NCBI GenBank assembly: GCA_017480195.1
Contig: JAFVBE010000018.1
Location: forward strand, 1 to 33,016
From: Lachnospiraceae bacterium
GTDB taxonomy: Bacteria > Bacillota > Clostridia > Lachnospirales > Lachnospiraceae
DNA: 33,016 bases
Direction: 5' to 3'
In this document: positions 23,788-31,824 of the stretch, in pieces
Layout: the number at the start of each line of letters is the position of its first letter
How positions within the stretch are numbered: the first letter of the stretch is position 1
Notes under the pieces: generated by a model
The model's input: only the letters and a program-made list of their open reading frames with translations
Told to the model about the DNA's origin: nothing
Databases searched by the model: none
Translations under genes and position numbers: made by a program

Positions 23788-25677
23788 ATGGTTAGATATA
23801 AGAAAATTCTTGCGGCGGTTTTGTCTGCTTCGCTTATCTTAGGTATGGCAGGCTGTGGCAAGAAAAAAGAAAACACAACAGAAATAACGGAAGAGTCAAC
23901 CACAGAGGAAGTGGTTGATGTTATTGACACTGAGGGTACAGATAATGATACGACTACGGAGGATTCTTCTGATGTGGATTTGAATTCTTCTGAGGCATTG
24001 GCTGAGCAGGAGAAGTTCGATGATTGGCTGTGGGATTCATTTTCAGAGGGAGTAAATACGGATAGTATAACTCTTAATTATAGTTTGGCTAATCCTGAGG
24101 AATACGGTATAACTCCTACGGTTGCTACCTATGGTGATGCTGATATGTCAGAGGAGGCTATAGAGGAGAGCAAGCAGGATGCCATAGATACATTAGATGA
24201 GCTGGAGGAATTTGATTATAGTCTTCTCACAGAAGACCAGAAATTCACTTATGATATATTATATGATTTACAGGAGACAGATATAGAGTCATATGATTAT
24301 ATTTACCTGTATGAACCTTTTGCTTATACGAGTGGATTGCAGGCTAACCTTCCAATAACGCTTGCGGAGTTCACATTCTATGATAAGCAGGATGTGGAGA
24401 ATTATATCGAGCTTCTTACACAAACACCGGATTATTTTGAGGAATATCTCAAGTTTGAGATGACCAAGGCAGATAAGGGATATTTTATGTCTTCACATAG
24501 TGCTAACGAGGTAATAAGACAGTGCACGGAATTTATTGATAAGCCGGAAGAAAATTTGCTTATAGATACTTTTGAGGAGAGAGTAAGAAGCGTTGAGGGA
24601 CTGACGGAAGAAGAAATTAACTCCTATATACAGCAGAATCATGACAATGTAATTAATTATATTATTCCGACTTATGAGAATGTAATTAATGTGTTTAAGC
24701 AGCTTAGAAACAAGGGTGAAAATGATTTGGGATTGTGCTATCTTGAAGGCGGAAAGGATTACTATGCTTACCTCTTGAAAAGCAAGACCGGCACGGACAG
24801 GACGCCTGATGAGGTAATTGATTTACTTGACAGTGCGTTAGAAGATACGATGTCAGACCTTTATTCTATAGCTTTCAGTAATTATGATGCATACGAGGAA
24901 TATTTTGACGCGTATGAAAATGAGACCTTGTATCAGGATTTTGACGAGAAAGAGACAATCCAGTATTTTCAGGAAGCTTTTTCTGACAGATTCCCTGAGA
25001 TACCGCCTATAGATTTTACAATAACACCTGTACACAAGTCTCTTGAGAATAGTGTGAGTCCCGCATTTTTTATGACTCCGCCGCTTGACGCATATGAGAA
25101 TAATTCCATATATATTAATCAGGGCTCAGAGAGCTCACAATCCCTATGGAGCACACTCGCACATGAGGGCATACCGGGACATATGTATCAGTTCGTGTAT
25201 TATCTGTCAAATGACCCTGAGCCGTTAAGAACCTTGCTTAACTTCAGTGGTTATCAGGAAGGTTGGGCTACCTATGTGGAAATGATGTCCTTTGATTACT
25301 ATGAGCATTATTCCAATCCGACATACGCGGATATTGAGAGGATTAATAACGAGCTTAATCTTCTCGTTAGTGCGAGAGTTGAAATCGGTGTTAATTATGA
25401 AGGCTGGGACTTAGAGGATACTAAGAATTATCTTGAAAGTAATGGTTTTGGCTCTGATGGTGCGCAGGATATAATTGATTATGTCGTAGCCGAGCCGGGC
25501 AATTATCAGATGTATTGCACAGGCTGGCTTGAATTCGAGGAATTAAAGGAATACGCACAGGATGAGCTTGGAGATAAATTCGACGAGCAGGAGTTCCACA
25601 AGGTGATTCTCGATGCAGGCCCTTGCCAGTTCTGGCTGCTTCGTGAGAAGGTCGAGGAATATGTAAGAAATAAATAG
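23788..25677 (+). CDS. DUF885 family lipoprotein, putative metallopeptidase
   Basis: A 629-residue exported lipoprotein: VRYKK start, hydrophobic helix, lipobox LGMAGC with Cys23, then a Thr/Glu/Asp-rich linker to about 65. The rest matches the DUF885 family. It carries HEGIPGH (459-465), an HExxPGH zinc motif, and QEGWATYVE (490-498), whose glutamate E491 is the likely third ligand. It probably acts as a zinc peptidase on the outer membrane face. The start at 23788 is set by AAGGAGAG just upstream and the signal peptide; an in-frame ATG-less extension to 23725 would run through the hairpin region. The gene stands alone between two repeat-rich gaps. Confidence 0.9.
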   Translation: MVRYKKILAAVLSASLILGMAGCGKKKENTTEITEESTTEEVVDVIDTEGTDNDTTTEDSSDVDLNSSEALAEQEKFDDWLWDSFSEGVNTDSITLNYSLANPEEYGITPTVATYGDADMSEEAIEESKQDAIDTLDELEEFDYSLLTEDQKFTYDILYDLQETDIESYDYIYLYEPFAYTSGLQANLPITLAEFTFYDKQDVENYIELLTQTPDYFEEYLKFEMTKADKGYFMSSHSANEVIRQCTEFIDKPEENLLIDTFEERVRSVEGLTEEEINSYIQQNHDNVINYIIPTYENVINVFKQLRNKGENDLGLCYLEGGKDYYAYLLKSKTGTDRTPDEVIDLLDSALEDTMSDLYSIAFSNYDAYEEYFDAYENETLYQDFDEKETIQYFQEAFSDRFPEIPPIDFTITPVHKSLENSVSPAFFMTPPLDAYENNSIYINQGSESSQSLWSTLAHEGIPGHMYQFVYYLSNDPEPLRTLLNFSGYQEGWATYVEMMSFDYYEHYSNPTYADIERINNELNLLVSARVEIGVNYEGWDLEDTKNYLESNGFGSDGAQDIIDYVVAEPGNYQMYCTGWLEFEELKEYAQDELGDKFDEQEFHKVILDAGPCQFWLLREKVEEYVRNK

Positions 25678-25684
25678 TTGTTGT

Positions 25685-25703
25685 AGTAAGGTCGGTTAGA
25701 GGG
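25685..25703 (+). repeat. isolated terminus of the hairpin-element family
   Basis: AGTAAGGTCGGTTAGAGGG matches the left end of element A (AGCAAGGTCGGTTAGAGGG, 4242-4260) at 18 of 19 positions. No matching right arm follows. It directly abuts the transposase-tail remnant at 25711. Confidence 0.6.
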
Positions 25704-25710
25704 TATATTT

Positions 25711-25815
25711 TTTGAGGAAGGACACCAAAAAGGTCTTGAAGAAAATCAGGAGATTCTTGCTCAAAAGGATGCCGAAATAGAACGACTTAAAAAGCTGCTT
25801 AATGAAAAAGGATAA
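25711..25815 (+). pseudogene. remnant of a nuclease/transposase C-terminal tail
   Basis: A 34-codon open frame ending in TAA with no start codon or ribosome binding site. It reads EEGHQKGLEENQEILAQK, then DAEIERLKKLLNEKG. This charged EG/KG-then-coiled-coil tail is typical of the C terminus of PD-(D/E)XK (Rpn-type) recombination-promoting nucleases common in Lachnospiraceae. The catalytic part is absent. Family assignment rests on the tail style only. Confidence 0.45.
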
Positions 25816-25847
25816 AACATAGGGGCATTAATGCCCCTTATGTTTTT
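25816..25847. terminator. bidirectional terminator
   Basis: AACATAGGGGCATTAATGCCCCTTATGTTTTT is a near-perfect hairpin with T-runs on both strands. It lies between the remnant (plus) and the end of yjdF (minus) and overlaps the last yjdF codons. Confidence 0.8.
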
Positions 25848-26244
25848 CCTTTTTCTTTTTCCGTTTCATTTCAAACATACGCAGTTGGTCAGCCTCTTTT
25901 TGTTCGCGACTTTTTCGTTTACCTGCTTGTTTGTTCTGACATTGTTGCAATTTTAATGCTTGCTGTGATTTAGTACCAACACCGGTTTTTAGTAGCTGTT
26001 TTTTAGAATCACGTTGCTTTCGCTTAGGATTTATTTTTGTTTCTCTCACAACAGTTGCCACAGCCGGACTGAATTGTAAACTGTAATAGTATTTTAGAAT
26101 ATACTCTTGTATCTCATAATCCTTTGGTTCAGCTCCAAAAGTTACTTTAGCAACCTCCAGTTTTTCATCTTCAATCTTTTCAAAGATGCCTACCCAAAAT
26201 GGTTTTTCAAAAAATACTGTCAGTTTACTGTTTACTTTGCTCAT
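25828..26244 (-). CDS. yjdF: YjdF family protein (DUF2992)
   Basis: A 138-residue basic protein. The N-terminal ~65 residues match the YjdF pattern (LTVFFEKPFWVGIFEK; FGAEPKDYEIQEYIL). The middle has INPKRKQRDSKKQL and GVGTKSQQALK, and the C-terminal tail is almost all Lys, Arg, Glu and Gln, ending KHKGH. The biochemical role of YjdF is not established; in Firmicutes the gene is typically controlled by a riboswitch that senses aza-aromatic compounds, and it may help resist such toxins. Here the riboswitch lies directly upstream, and AAGGAGGG (26251-26258) is 6 nt from the ATG. The gene opposes its neighbours and has its own promoter. Confidence 0.93.
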   Translation of the reverse strand: MSKVNSKLTVFFEKPFWVGIFEKIEDEKLEVAKVTFGAEPKDYEIQEYILKYYYSLQFSPAVATVVRETKINPKRKQRDSKKQLLKTGVGTKSQQALKLQQCQNKQAGKRKSREQKEADQLRMFEMKRKKKKEKHKGH

Positions 26245-26271
26245 AACAATCCCTCCTTAATTGATTGATGA

Positions 26272-26385
26272 GCAAAGAACGGACAACCCGGAGGGGCAGG
26301 TTACTTACCATAGAAATTCTATGACGGCCGGGCTACCTACCGGCTCTGGTGCATCTAACAATGCACGTTGCGTTTTTATCTTTGC
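26272..26385 (-). ncRNA. yjdF (aza-aromatic) riboswitch
   Basis: Read on the minus strand, the element is closed by GCAAAGA (26385-26379) pairing with TCTTTGC (26278-26272). Inside are a hairpin with arms GTGCATTGTTAGATGCAC, the conserved-looking AGAGCCGGTAGGTAGCCCGG, a variable ATAGAATTTCTAT hairpin, and GTAACCTGCCCCTCCGGGT. This matches my memory of the yjdF motif and it precedes yjdF, its usual target. The closing stem ends 14 nt before the ribosome binding site, and no T-run intervenes, so control of translation is more likely than termination. Confidence 0.85.
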
Positions 26386-26444
26386 ATATATAATCAAGCC
26401 ATAAGGCATGACTAACAAAATTTCCAATTTGTTCAACTATTAAT

Positions 26445-26473
26445 ATACTATCTTATACATTTTTATTTGTCAA
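26445..26473 (-). promoter_or_regulatory. promoter for the yjdF riboswitch
   Basis: On the minus strand, TTGACA (26473-26468), 17 bp spacer, TAGTAT (26450-26445). The box sequences and spacing are identical to those at 5564-5592, and the surrounding ~75 bp is similar. Confidence 0.8.
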
Positions 26474-26552
26474 ACTACATAAATTACAAATATAATATAT
26501 TCACACCATTAAAGCTCTAAACATTTATTTGTAAAAATCTTTCCAGAAAATG

Positions 26553-26581
26553 TTGACTTATTTTCGCATAGAATTTATACT
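26553..26581 (+). promoter_or_regulatory. promoter for pckA
   Basis: TTGACT (26553-26558), 17 bp spacer, TATACT (26576-26581), 60 bp upstream of the start codon. Confidence 0.75.
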
Positions 26582-26641
26582 ATTAAGCGATTGATTTGTT
26601 TAATGATATCGTTAAAATTTATAGAAAAGAGGTAAGACAAG

Positions 26642-28246
26642 ATGGCAAATGTTGATTTAAGTAAGTATGGCATAACCGGTGCCAAGGAGATAGTTTACAA
26701 TCCTTCATATGAGTATCTTTTTGAAGAGGAAACTAAGGCAGATCTTGAGGGATATGACAAGGGACAGCTTACAGAGCTTGATGCAGTTAATGTAATGACA
26801 GGTGTTTATACCGGACGTTCACCTAAAGATAAGTTCATCGTAGTTGATGAGAATTCCAAGGATACTGTATGGTGGACAACTGATGAATATAAGAATGATA
26901 ACCACCCTGCTACACAGGAAGCATGGAAGGCAGTTAAGGATATCGCTATCAAGGAGCTTTCAGATAAGAAGCTTTATGTAGTAGATGCATTCTGCGGTGC
27001 TAACAAGGACACTCGTATGGCAGTACGTTTTATTATGGAAGTTGCATGGCAGGCACATTTCGTAGAGAATATGTTTATTAAGCCGACTGATGAAGAACTT
27101 GAGAACTTTGAGCCTGACTTCGTAGTTTACAATGCTTCAAAGGCAAAGGTTGAGAACTTCAAGGAGTTAGGACTTAATTCAGAGACAGCAGTTGTATTCA
27201 ACATTACAAGCCGTGAGCAGGTAATCATCAATACATGGTATGGTGGAGAGATGAAGAAGGGTATGTTCTCAATGATGAACTACTATCTTCCACTTAAGGG
27301 TATCGCTTCTATGCACTGTTCAGCAAATACTGATATGAACGGTGAGAATACAGCAATCTTCTTCGGACTTTCAGGTACAGGTAAGACTACACTTTCAACC
27401 GATCCTAAGAGACTTCTTATCGGTGATGACGAGCACGGATGGGATGACAATGGCGTATTTAACTTTGAGGGCGGATGCTATGCTAAGGTTATCGACCTTG
27501 ACAAGGATTCAGAGCCTGATATCTACAACGCAATCAAGAGAAATGCTCTTCTTGAAAATGTAACAGTTGATGCAGAGGGTAAGATTGATTTCACAGACAA
27601 GAGTGTAACAGAGAATACTCGTGTATCTTATCCTATTAATCATATTCAGAATATTGTTAGACCTATATCATCTGCACCGGAAGCTAAGAATGTTATCTTT
27701 CTTTCAGCAGATGCATTTGGAGTACTTCCTCCTGTATCAGTTCTTACTCCTGAGCAGACTAAATATTATTTCTTATCAGGATTTACAGCTAAGTTAGCAG
27801 GTACTGAGAGAGGAATCACTGAGCCTACTCCTACATTCTCAGCTTGCTTCGGTCAGGCATTCCTTGAACTTCATCCGACAAAGTATGCAGAAGAGCTTGT
27901 TAAGAAGATGGAGAAGAGCGGTGCTAAGGCATATCTTGTAAATACAGGCTGGAACGGAACAGGTAAGCGTATCTCAATTAAGGATACCCGTGGAATCATT
28001 GACGCAATCTTAAGCGGTGCAATCCTTGATGCTCCTACTAAGAAGATTCCTGTATTCGACTTCGAGGTTCCTACTGAGCTTCCTGGAGTTGATCCTAAGA
28101 TTCTTGATCCAAGAGATACATATGCAGATGCAAGTGAATGGGATGAGAAGGCTAAGGACCTTGCAGGCAGATTCATCAAGAACTTTGCTAAGTATGAGGG
28201 AAATGAAGCAGGAAAGGCTTTAGTTTCAGCAGGTCCACAGTTATAA
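26642..28246 (+). CDS. pckA: phosphoenolpyruvate carboxykinase (ATP)
   Basis: A 534-residue ATP-type PEPCK, interconverting oxaloacetate + ATP with PEP + CO2 + ADP. In fermenting anaerobes it often runs towards oxaloacetate. Visible motifs are TGRSPKDKF (57-65), WYGGEMKKG (199-207), kinase-1a loop GLSGTGKTT (242-250) and kinase-2 GDDEHGWDD (261-269). The length is standard. AAGAGG is just upstream of the ATG. The gene uses ATC/ATT for isoleucine with few ATA codons, unlike most neighbours, which suggests strong expression. It has its own promoter and is followed by palindromic element C with a T-run. Confidence 0.97.
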   Translation: MANVDLSKYGITGAKEIVYNPSYEYLFEEETKADLEGYDKGQLTELDAVNVMTGVYTGRSPKDKFIVVDENSKDTVWWTTDEYKNDNHPATQEAWKAVKDIAIKELSDKKLYVVDAFCGANKDTRMAVRFIMEVAWQAHFVENMFIKPTDEELENFEPDFVVYNASKAKVENFKELGLNSETAVVFNITSREQVIINTWYGGEMKKGMFSMMNYYLPLKGIASMHCSANTDMNGENTAIFFGLSGTGKTTLSTDPKRLLIGDDEHGWDDNGVFNFEGGCYAKVIDLDKDSEPDIYNAIKRNALLENVTVDAEGKIDFTDKSVTENTRVSYPINHIQNIVRPISSAPEAKNVIFLSADAFGVLPPVSVLTPEQTKYYFLSGFTAKLAGTERGITEPTPTFSACFGQAFLELHPTKYAEELVKKMEKSGAKAYLVNTGWNGTGKRISIKDTRGIIDAILSGAILDAPTKKIPVFDFEVPTELPGVDPKILDPRDTYADASEWDEKAKDLAGRFIKNFAKYEGNEAGKALVSAGPQL

Positions 28247-28254
28247 AATATAAG

Positions 28255-28492
28255 GGGCTGTCCTTGCAGGCGGTCTGATAAATAGTAAGAGGCTACAGTA
28301 ACATTTAACCCGATTTGTTTAAAATCAGCAACGAAGTGTTCGCATAGATTCGCTCAGAAATCGATATGTCTGAGCGAAGCGAGTTCATCGATTTCGTGCG
28401 AAGATAAAGAACCTGAGTTGACTGATTTAACAAATTGATGGTTAGTTACTGTAGCCTCTTACTATTTATCAGACCGCCTGCGAGGGCGGCCC
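28255..28492. repeat. long palindromic (MITE-like) element C
   Basis: A ~238 bp inverted repeat between pckA and the MerR gene. Arms 28266-28302 and 28445-28481 are perfectly complementary for 37 bp, and outer arms (GGGCTGTCCTT with GAGGGCGGCCC) pair imperfectly. The block 28353-28439 aligns, in reverse orientation and with the same spacing, to 4331-4417 of element A: 46 bp identical, a 22 nt diverged spacer, then 19 bp identical. The outer arms are unrelated to those of A and B. A T-run follows at 28496-28501, so it also suits a terminator for pckA. Confidence 0.85.
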
Positions 28493-28501
28493 TCGTTTTT
28501 T
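28445..28501 (+). terminator. T-run after element C, likely pckA terminator
   Basis: The right arm of element C ends in GAGGGCGGCCCTCG, itself a short GC-rich hairpin (CGAGGGC/GGCCCTCG), followed by TTTTTT at 28496-28501. Confidence 0.6.
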
Positions 28502-28606
28502 GTCGTATGCCGTATTTATTTTGTGGACGCTTTATGCATAAAAAATCTTCTTTCTATGTTAAAGTTAATCTAATAGATGATTTTATGTATGAAGGGAGAG
28601 GTTTAG

Positions 28607-29314
28607 ATGGAAACCTATATGATAAAGGACGCTGCAAAGGAACTTAATGTTGAGGCTCATGTGCTTAGATATTGGGAGGAGGAACTTGGACTTGCCATAA
28701 AGCGTAATTCTATGGGACACAGGTACTATGACGAGAAGGATATTAAGATATTTAAGAATGTTCAGGAATTAAAGAAGAGAGGACTGTCATTAAAGGATAT
28801 CAGGGATGGAATTGAGAAGGCTAAGAAAGAGCAGAGTTTATCTGATGGAACAGGTAGTAATACGGGAAATGATACAGATAAAAATTCTAAAATTGTGACG
28901 ATACACAGGGACAGTATTGATGCTGAGAACAACAGAAAGGATAATAAGCCGGAAGCAGAGATATTTGAGTTTAATAGGAATTCTAATGATGATGCAGATA
29001 TTAAAACACATGAAAAGGGTGCAGAGGTCAAAATAGTTGATTTTAAGATGGCGCAGTTTCAGAATATAATGAACAAAGTCATTGCTAATGCACTAAGAGA
29101 GAACAAGGATATAATAACTGATTCAATTAAGTCAGAAATAACAGTTGATGTGATGAAGCAGTTTGATGCGGTTATGAGGGAGAAGGAAGAAAAAGAGGAA
29201 AGAAGATATAAAAAATTAGATGAATGCCTAAGAGAAATACAGAAGGCTAATATGGAGGCGGCTGCCACGAGAGACAGAGGCTTTTTCAGACGCAAGAAAG
29301 CCAAGAATAGGTAA
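28607..29314 (+). CDS. MerR family transcriptional regulator
   Basis: A 235-residue DNA-binding protein. Residues 1-70 are a MerR winged helix-turn-helix: MIKDAAKELNVEAHVLRYWE is the recognition part, GHRYYDEKDI the wing, and LKKRGLSLKDIRDGI the following helix. A charged low-complexity linker (~80-140) follows, then a helical, coiled-coil-like C terminus (~145-225) ending RRKKAKNR. No cysteine metal site or obvious ligand-binding domain is seen, so it is not a metal sensor of the classic kind. The long linker and coiled coil resemble Firmicutes MerR proteins linked to chromosome or cell-division roles, but that is a guess. GGGAGAGG precedes the ATG. Confidence 0.85.
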   Translation: METYMIKDAAKELNVEAHVLRYWEEELGLAIKRNSMGHRYYDEKDIKIFKNVQELKKRGLSLKDIRDGIEKAKKEQSLSDGTGSNTGNDTDKNSKIVTIHRDSIDAENNRKDNKPEAEIFEFNRNSNDDADIKTHEKGAEVKIVDFKMAQFQNIMNKVIANALRENKDIITDSIKSEITVDVMKQFDAVMREKEEKEERRYKKLDECLREIQKANMEAAATRDRGFFRRKKAKNR

Positions 29315-29353
29315 TGTTTATATAATATAGATATATTTTTTATAAAGTTGTAA

Positions 29354-29382
29354 TTGTGTTTATCTTGATTTAAAAGTATAAT
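29354..29382 (+). promoter_or_regulatory. promoter for the phosphofructokinase gene
   Basis: TTGTGT (29354-29359), 17 bp spacer, TATAAT (29377-29382), 70 bp before the start codon. Confidence 0.65.
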
Positions 29383-29401
29383 GTCTGTATTGAACATTAT
29401 A
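29377..29401. promoter_or_regulatory. inverted repeat over the -10 box, possible operator
   Basis: TATAATGT (29377-29384) and ACATTATA (29394-29401) are exact inverse copies 9 nt apart, and the left half is the -10 box itself. Its position suits a repressor such as a DeoR/FruR-type regulator, but no such gene is adjacent. Confidence 0.4.
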
Positions 29402-29452
29402 TGTCACATTTTTTGAAATGAGAGACTATTGACTGATACAGGAGAATTAACT

Positions 29453-30361
29453 ATGATTTACACAGTTACCTTTAACCCATCGCTTGATTACTTTGTCACG
29501 GTAGATGATTTTAATATAGGAATAGCGAACAAAACCACTTCGGAATTAATATTGCCCGGCGGAAAGGGAATAAATGTCTCGGTTGTACTTAAAAATCTCG
29601 GCGTTGATAATACTGCAATTTTTTTCAAAGCGGGCTTTATCGGCGATGAGATAGAAAAAAGAATTAAGGACAGGGGAATAAAAGCAGAAAGTATACCGGT
29701 CAAGGAGGGAAGCTCGCGCATTAACTTGAAGCTTAGAAGTATAGACGGAACAGAGATAAATGGTATGGGACCGTATATTACGGATGACAAGATAGATGAG
29801 CTTATGGTGAAGCTTGATAAAATAGGCGAGGATGACACGCTTGTGCTTGCAGGAAGTATTCCGGATTCAGTACCGGATACGATATATAGCGACATTATGG
29901 CAAGACTTGATGGCAGAGGTGTCCGTATAATAGTTGATGCAACAAGAAACCTGCTTGTAAATGTGCTTAAATACAAGCCGTTTTTGATAAAACCTAATAA
30001 TTACGAATTGGGAGATGTATTTGGAGTTAAGCTTGATACGAGAGAAAGCGTTCTGCCTTATGCGAAGCGGCTTAGGGAAATGGGCGCAAGAAATGTGATT
30101 GTGTCCTTAGCAGGCGAAGGTGGAGTTTTGATTGACGAAGACGGCAATACATATATGAGTGAGGCTCCGAAGGGCAGGCTGGTAAACAGTGTCGGAGCAG
30201 GCGATTCTATGGTCGCAGGCTTTTTAGCAGGATACCTTGAAAGACAGGATATGGAGTACGCTTTTAAGATGGGACTTGCTGCGGGCTCGGCGAGTGCGTT
30301 TTCCGAGTTCCTTGCAACTAAGGAAGAGGTTGAGACGGTTTATAAAAGCATAGCGGGATAA
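29453..30361 (+). CDS. fruK: 1-phosphofructokinase family hexose kinase
   Basis: A 302-residue PfkB/ribokinase-fold sugar kinase. It starts IYTVTFNPSLDYFVTVDDF, as 1-phosphofructokinases do. It has the N-terminal signature PGGKGINVS (35-43) and the C-terminal signature NSVGAGDSMVAGF with base D251. It should phosphorylate fructose-1-phosphate to fructose-1,6-bisphosphate; tagatose-6-phosphate kinase (LacC) is a close alternative. NCBI-style annotations also call this pfkB. No fructose PTS genes sit beside it, so the substrate is less certain. ATG 29453 has GGAG 8 nt upstream; a TTG at 29429 lacks a site. Confidence 0.88.
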   Translation: MIYTVTFNPSLDYFVTVDDFNIGIANKTTSELILPGGKGINVSVVLKNLGVDNTAIFFKAGFIGDEIEKRIKDRGIKAESIPVKEGSSRINLKLRSIDGTEINGMGPYITDDKIDELMVKLDKIGEDDTLVLAGSIPDSVPDTIYSDIMARLDGRGVRIIVDATRNLLVNVLKYKPFLIKPNNYELGDVFGVKLDTRESVLPYAKRLREMGARNVIVSLAGEGGVLIDEDGNTYMSEAPKGRLVNSVGAGDSMVAGFLAGYLERQDMEYAFKMGLAAGSASAFSEFLATKEEVETVYKSIAG

Positions 30362-30447
30362 AATTTTGAAATAATAAAAAGCTTGCATATGTTTGAAATT
30401 GATTTTGAAATATAATTCTTCAAAAAATAGGATAAAATTAAGTAATA

Positions 30448-30489
30448 AAAATATGGGTTGAGTTCAAGCACTCACACCCATATTTATTT
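30448..30489. terminator. bidirectional terminator
   Basis: AAATATGGGTTGAGT and ACTCACACCCATATTT form a stem with A/T-runs on both sides. It lies between the convergent phosphofructokinase and alarmone synthetase genes. Confidence 0.8.
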
Positions 30490-30499
30490 TTAAATTAAC

Positions 30500-31216
30500 T
30501 TATTTATTGTCATTAAGTGATAATATATGATTGTGTATCTCTGTCATACGCTTATCTAATTTGGAACTCTGATTAGCACAGTCGATTAACTCCTCTGAAA
30601 TTTGTTTAAGCTCTGCATCAGGTATATTCTTCTTATAACGAAGCTTGTGCTCAAGGCTTGCCCAAAAGTCCATAGCAATCGTTCTTAACTGAACCTCAAC
30701 CTTCATAGGACGCTTCTCATCCTGTAAAAATATTGGGACTTCGACTATAAGGTGAAGGCTTCTGTATCCGCCCGGCTTGGGATTTTCGATATAATCCTTT
30801 TTTCTTATAAGCTTTATATCGTCCTGTTGCAGCAGGCTGTCAGCAAGTGTATATATATCGTCTATGAATGAGCAGACCACACGCACACCTGCAATGTCAT
30901 AAATATTATCCTCTATGGCTTCGAGAGTAAGAGGGATATTTTTATCTCTAACCTTGCGGATAAGGCTGTCCATAGATTTGATTCTGGTCTTTATGCTCTC
31001 GATAGGATTTCTGTCATATTGAAGCGAAAACTGCTCATTTAATACATTGAACTTAGTCTCAATCTCCATTATGGCGCAGCGGTAATATGAAAAGAACTGA
31101 TCCATAGGGAGTTTATTCTCATTCATAAAATCAAGAAATTCGTCGGACATAAGTCCCTTTCTTATAAAATCCTCCTGAAGTTGCCCGATATATGTGCTTA
31201 AATAGTTAAAATCCAT
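30500..31216 (-). CDS. small alarmone synthetase (GTP pyrophosphokinase)
   Basis: A 238-residue single-domain (p)ppGpp synthetase without the hydrolase, TGS or ACT parts of full-length Rel. It transfers pyrophosphate from ATP to GDP or GTP during stress. Motifs: YDIAGVRVVCSF (106-117, with D107), DYIENPKPGGYRSLHL (141-156), VEVQLRTIAMDFWASLEHK (173-191, with E174). The wording of the last two motifs is nearer to the RelP/YwaC (SasA) branch than RelQ/YjbM. AAGGAG lies 6-11 nt before the ATG. It is transcribed towards the phosphofructokinase gene and divergently from the rpsF operon. Confidence 0.9.
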   Translation of the reverse strand: MDFNYLSTYIGQLQEDFIRKGLMSDEFLDFMNENKLPMDQFFSYYRCAIMEIETKFNVLNEQFSLQYDRNPIESIKTRIKSMDSLIRKVRDKNIPLTLEAIEDNIYDIAGVRVVCSFIDDIYTLADSLLQQDDIKLIRKKDYIENPKPGGYRSLHLIVEVPIFLQDEKRPMKVEVQLRTIAMDFWASLEHKLRYKKNIPDAELKQISEELIDCANQSSKLDKRMTEIHNHILSLNDNK

Positions 31217-31375
31217 TATATTTCTCCTTATAATAACAGTGCTTTCATTGTCTATTGTCTGAATAAATTTGTTGATTATGTAAATTCATAATAACCATAA
31301 TAAAATGATATATATTTTCTTTTTAAAAGTCAATAAAGGTATTATAAGATTTGGTAAATTATTTGAAAAATTTTC

Positions 31376-31404
31376 TTGATATTTTGAAACTCGTATGATA
31401 TTAT
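31376..31404 (+). promoter_or_regulatory. promoter of the rpsF-ssb-rpsR operon
   Basis: TTGATA (31376-31381), 17 bp spacer, TATTAT (31399-31404). It gives a leader of roughly 100 nt before rpsF. Confidence 0.7.
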
Positions 31405-31439
31405 GTATCTCTGTGATATATTTTATTTATATATTCCTT

Positions 31440-31484
31440 GCTTCCGATAAAGATTGTGAATGGGCACAGTCTTAAGGCGGAGGC
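31440..31484 (+). promoter_or_regulatory. rpsF leader hairpin, probable S6:S18 binding site
   Basis: GCTTCCG (31440-31446) pairs with CGGAGGC (31478-31484, one mismatch), and AAAG...CTTAAG can extend the fold. The pairing includes a CCG segment. A conserved leader bound by the S6:S18 complex, with an essential CCG, is known upstream of rpsF in many bacteria. This RNA sits in that position and ends 12 nt before the ribosome binding site, so feedback control is plausible. Confidence 0.5.
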
Positions 31485-31510
31485 CATTAGACCATAAGGA
31501 GGTGCAACAC

Positions 31511-31801
31511 ATGAACAAGTATGAATTAGCGTTGGTAGTCAGCACAAAGATTGATGACGAAGCAAGAGCAGAAGTTGTCGAGAAGGCTAAGGCTATAGTT
31601 GAGAAAGCCGGCGGTACTATTACTGAAGTCGAAGAATGGGGTAAGAAGAGATTAGCTTACGAGATTCAGAAGATGAAGGAAGGCTTTTATTACTTTATTC
31701 AGTTTGACGGAAATGCTGATAGTCCGGCTCAGATTGAAGCTAATGTTCGTATTATGGAATCTGTTATCAGATATCTTTGTGTTAGAAAAGACGCAGAATA
31801 A
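31511..31801 (+). CDS. rpsF: 30S ribosomal protein S6
   Basis: A 96-residue ribosomal protein, standard size, starting MNKYELALVVSTKIDDEAR and containing the typical GGTITEVEEWGKKRLAYEI segment. In the 30S platform it pairs with S18, whose gene is two positions downstream. ATG 31511 is preceded by AAGGAGGTG (31496-31504). An in-frame extension to 31460 would run through the leader hairpin and is rejected. First gene of the rpsF-ssb-rpsR operon. Confidence 0.97.
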   Translation: MNKYELALVVSTKIDDEARAEVVEKAKAIVEKAGGTITEVEEWGKKRLAYEIQKMKEGFYYFIQFDGNADSPAQIEANVRIMESVIRYLCVRKDAE

Positions 31802-31824
31802 GATAGATAAGAGGGGGTATTCCT

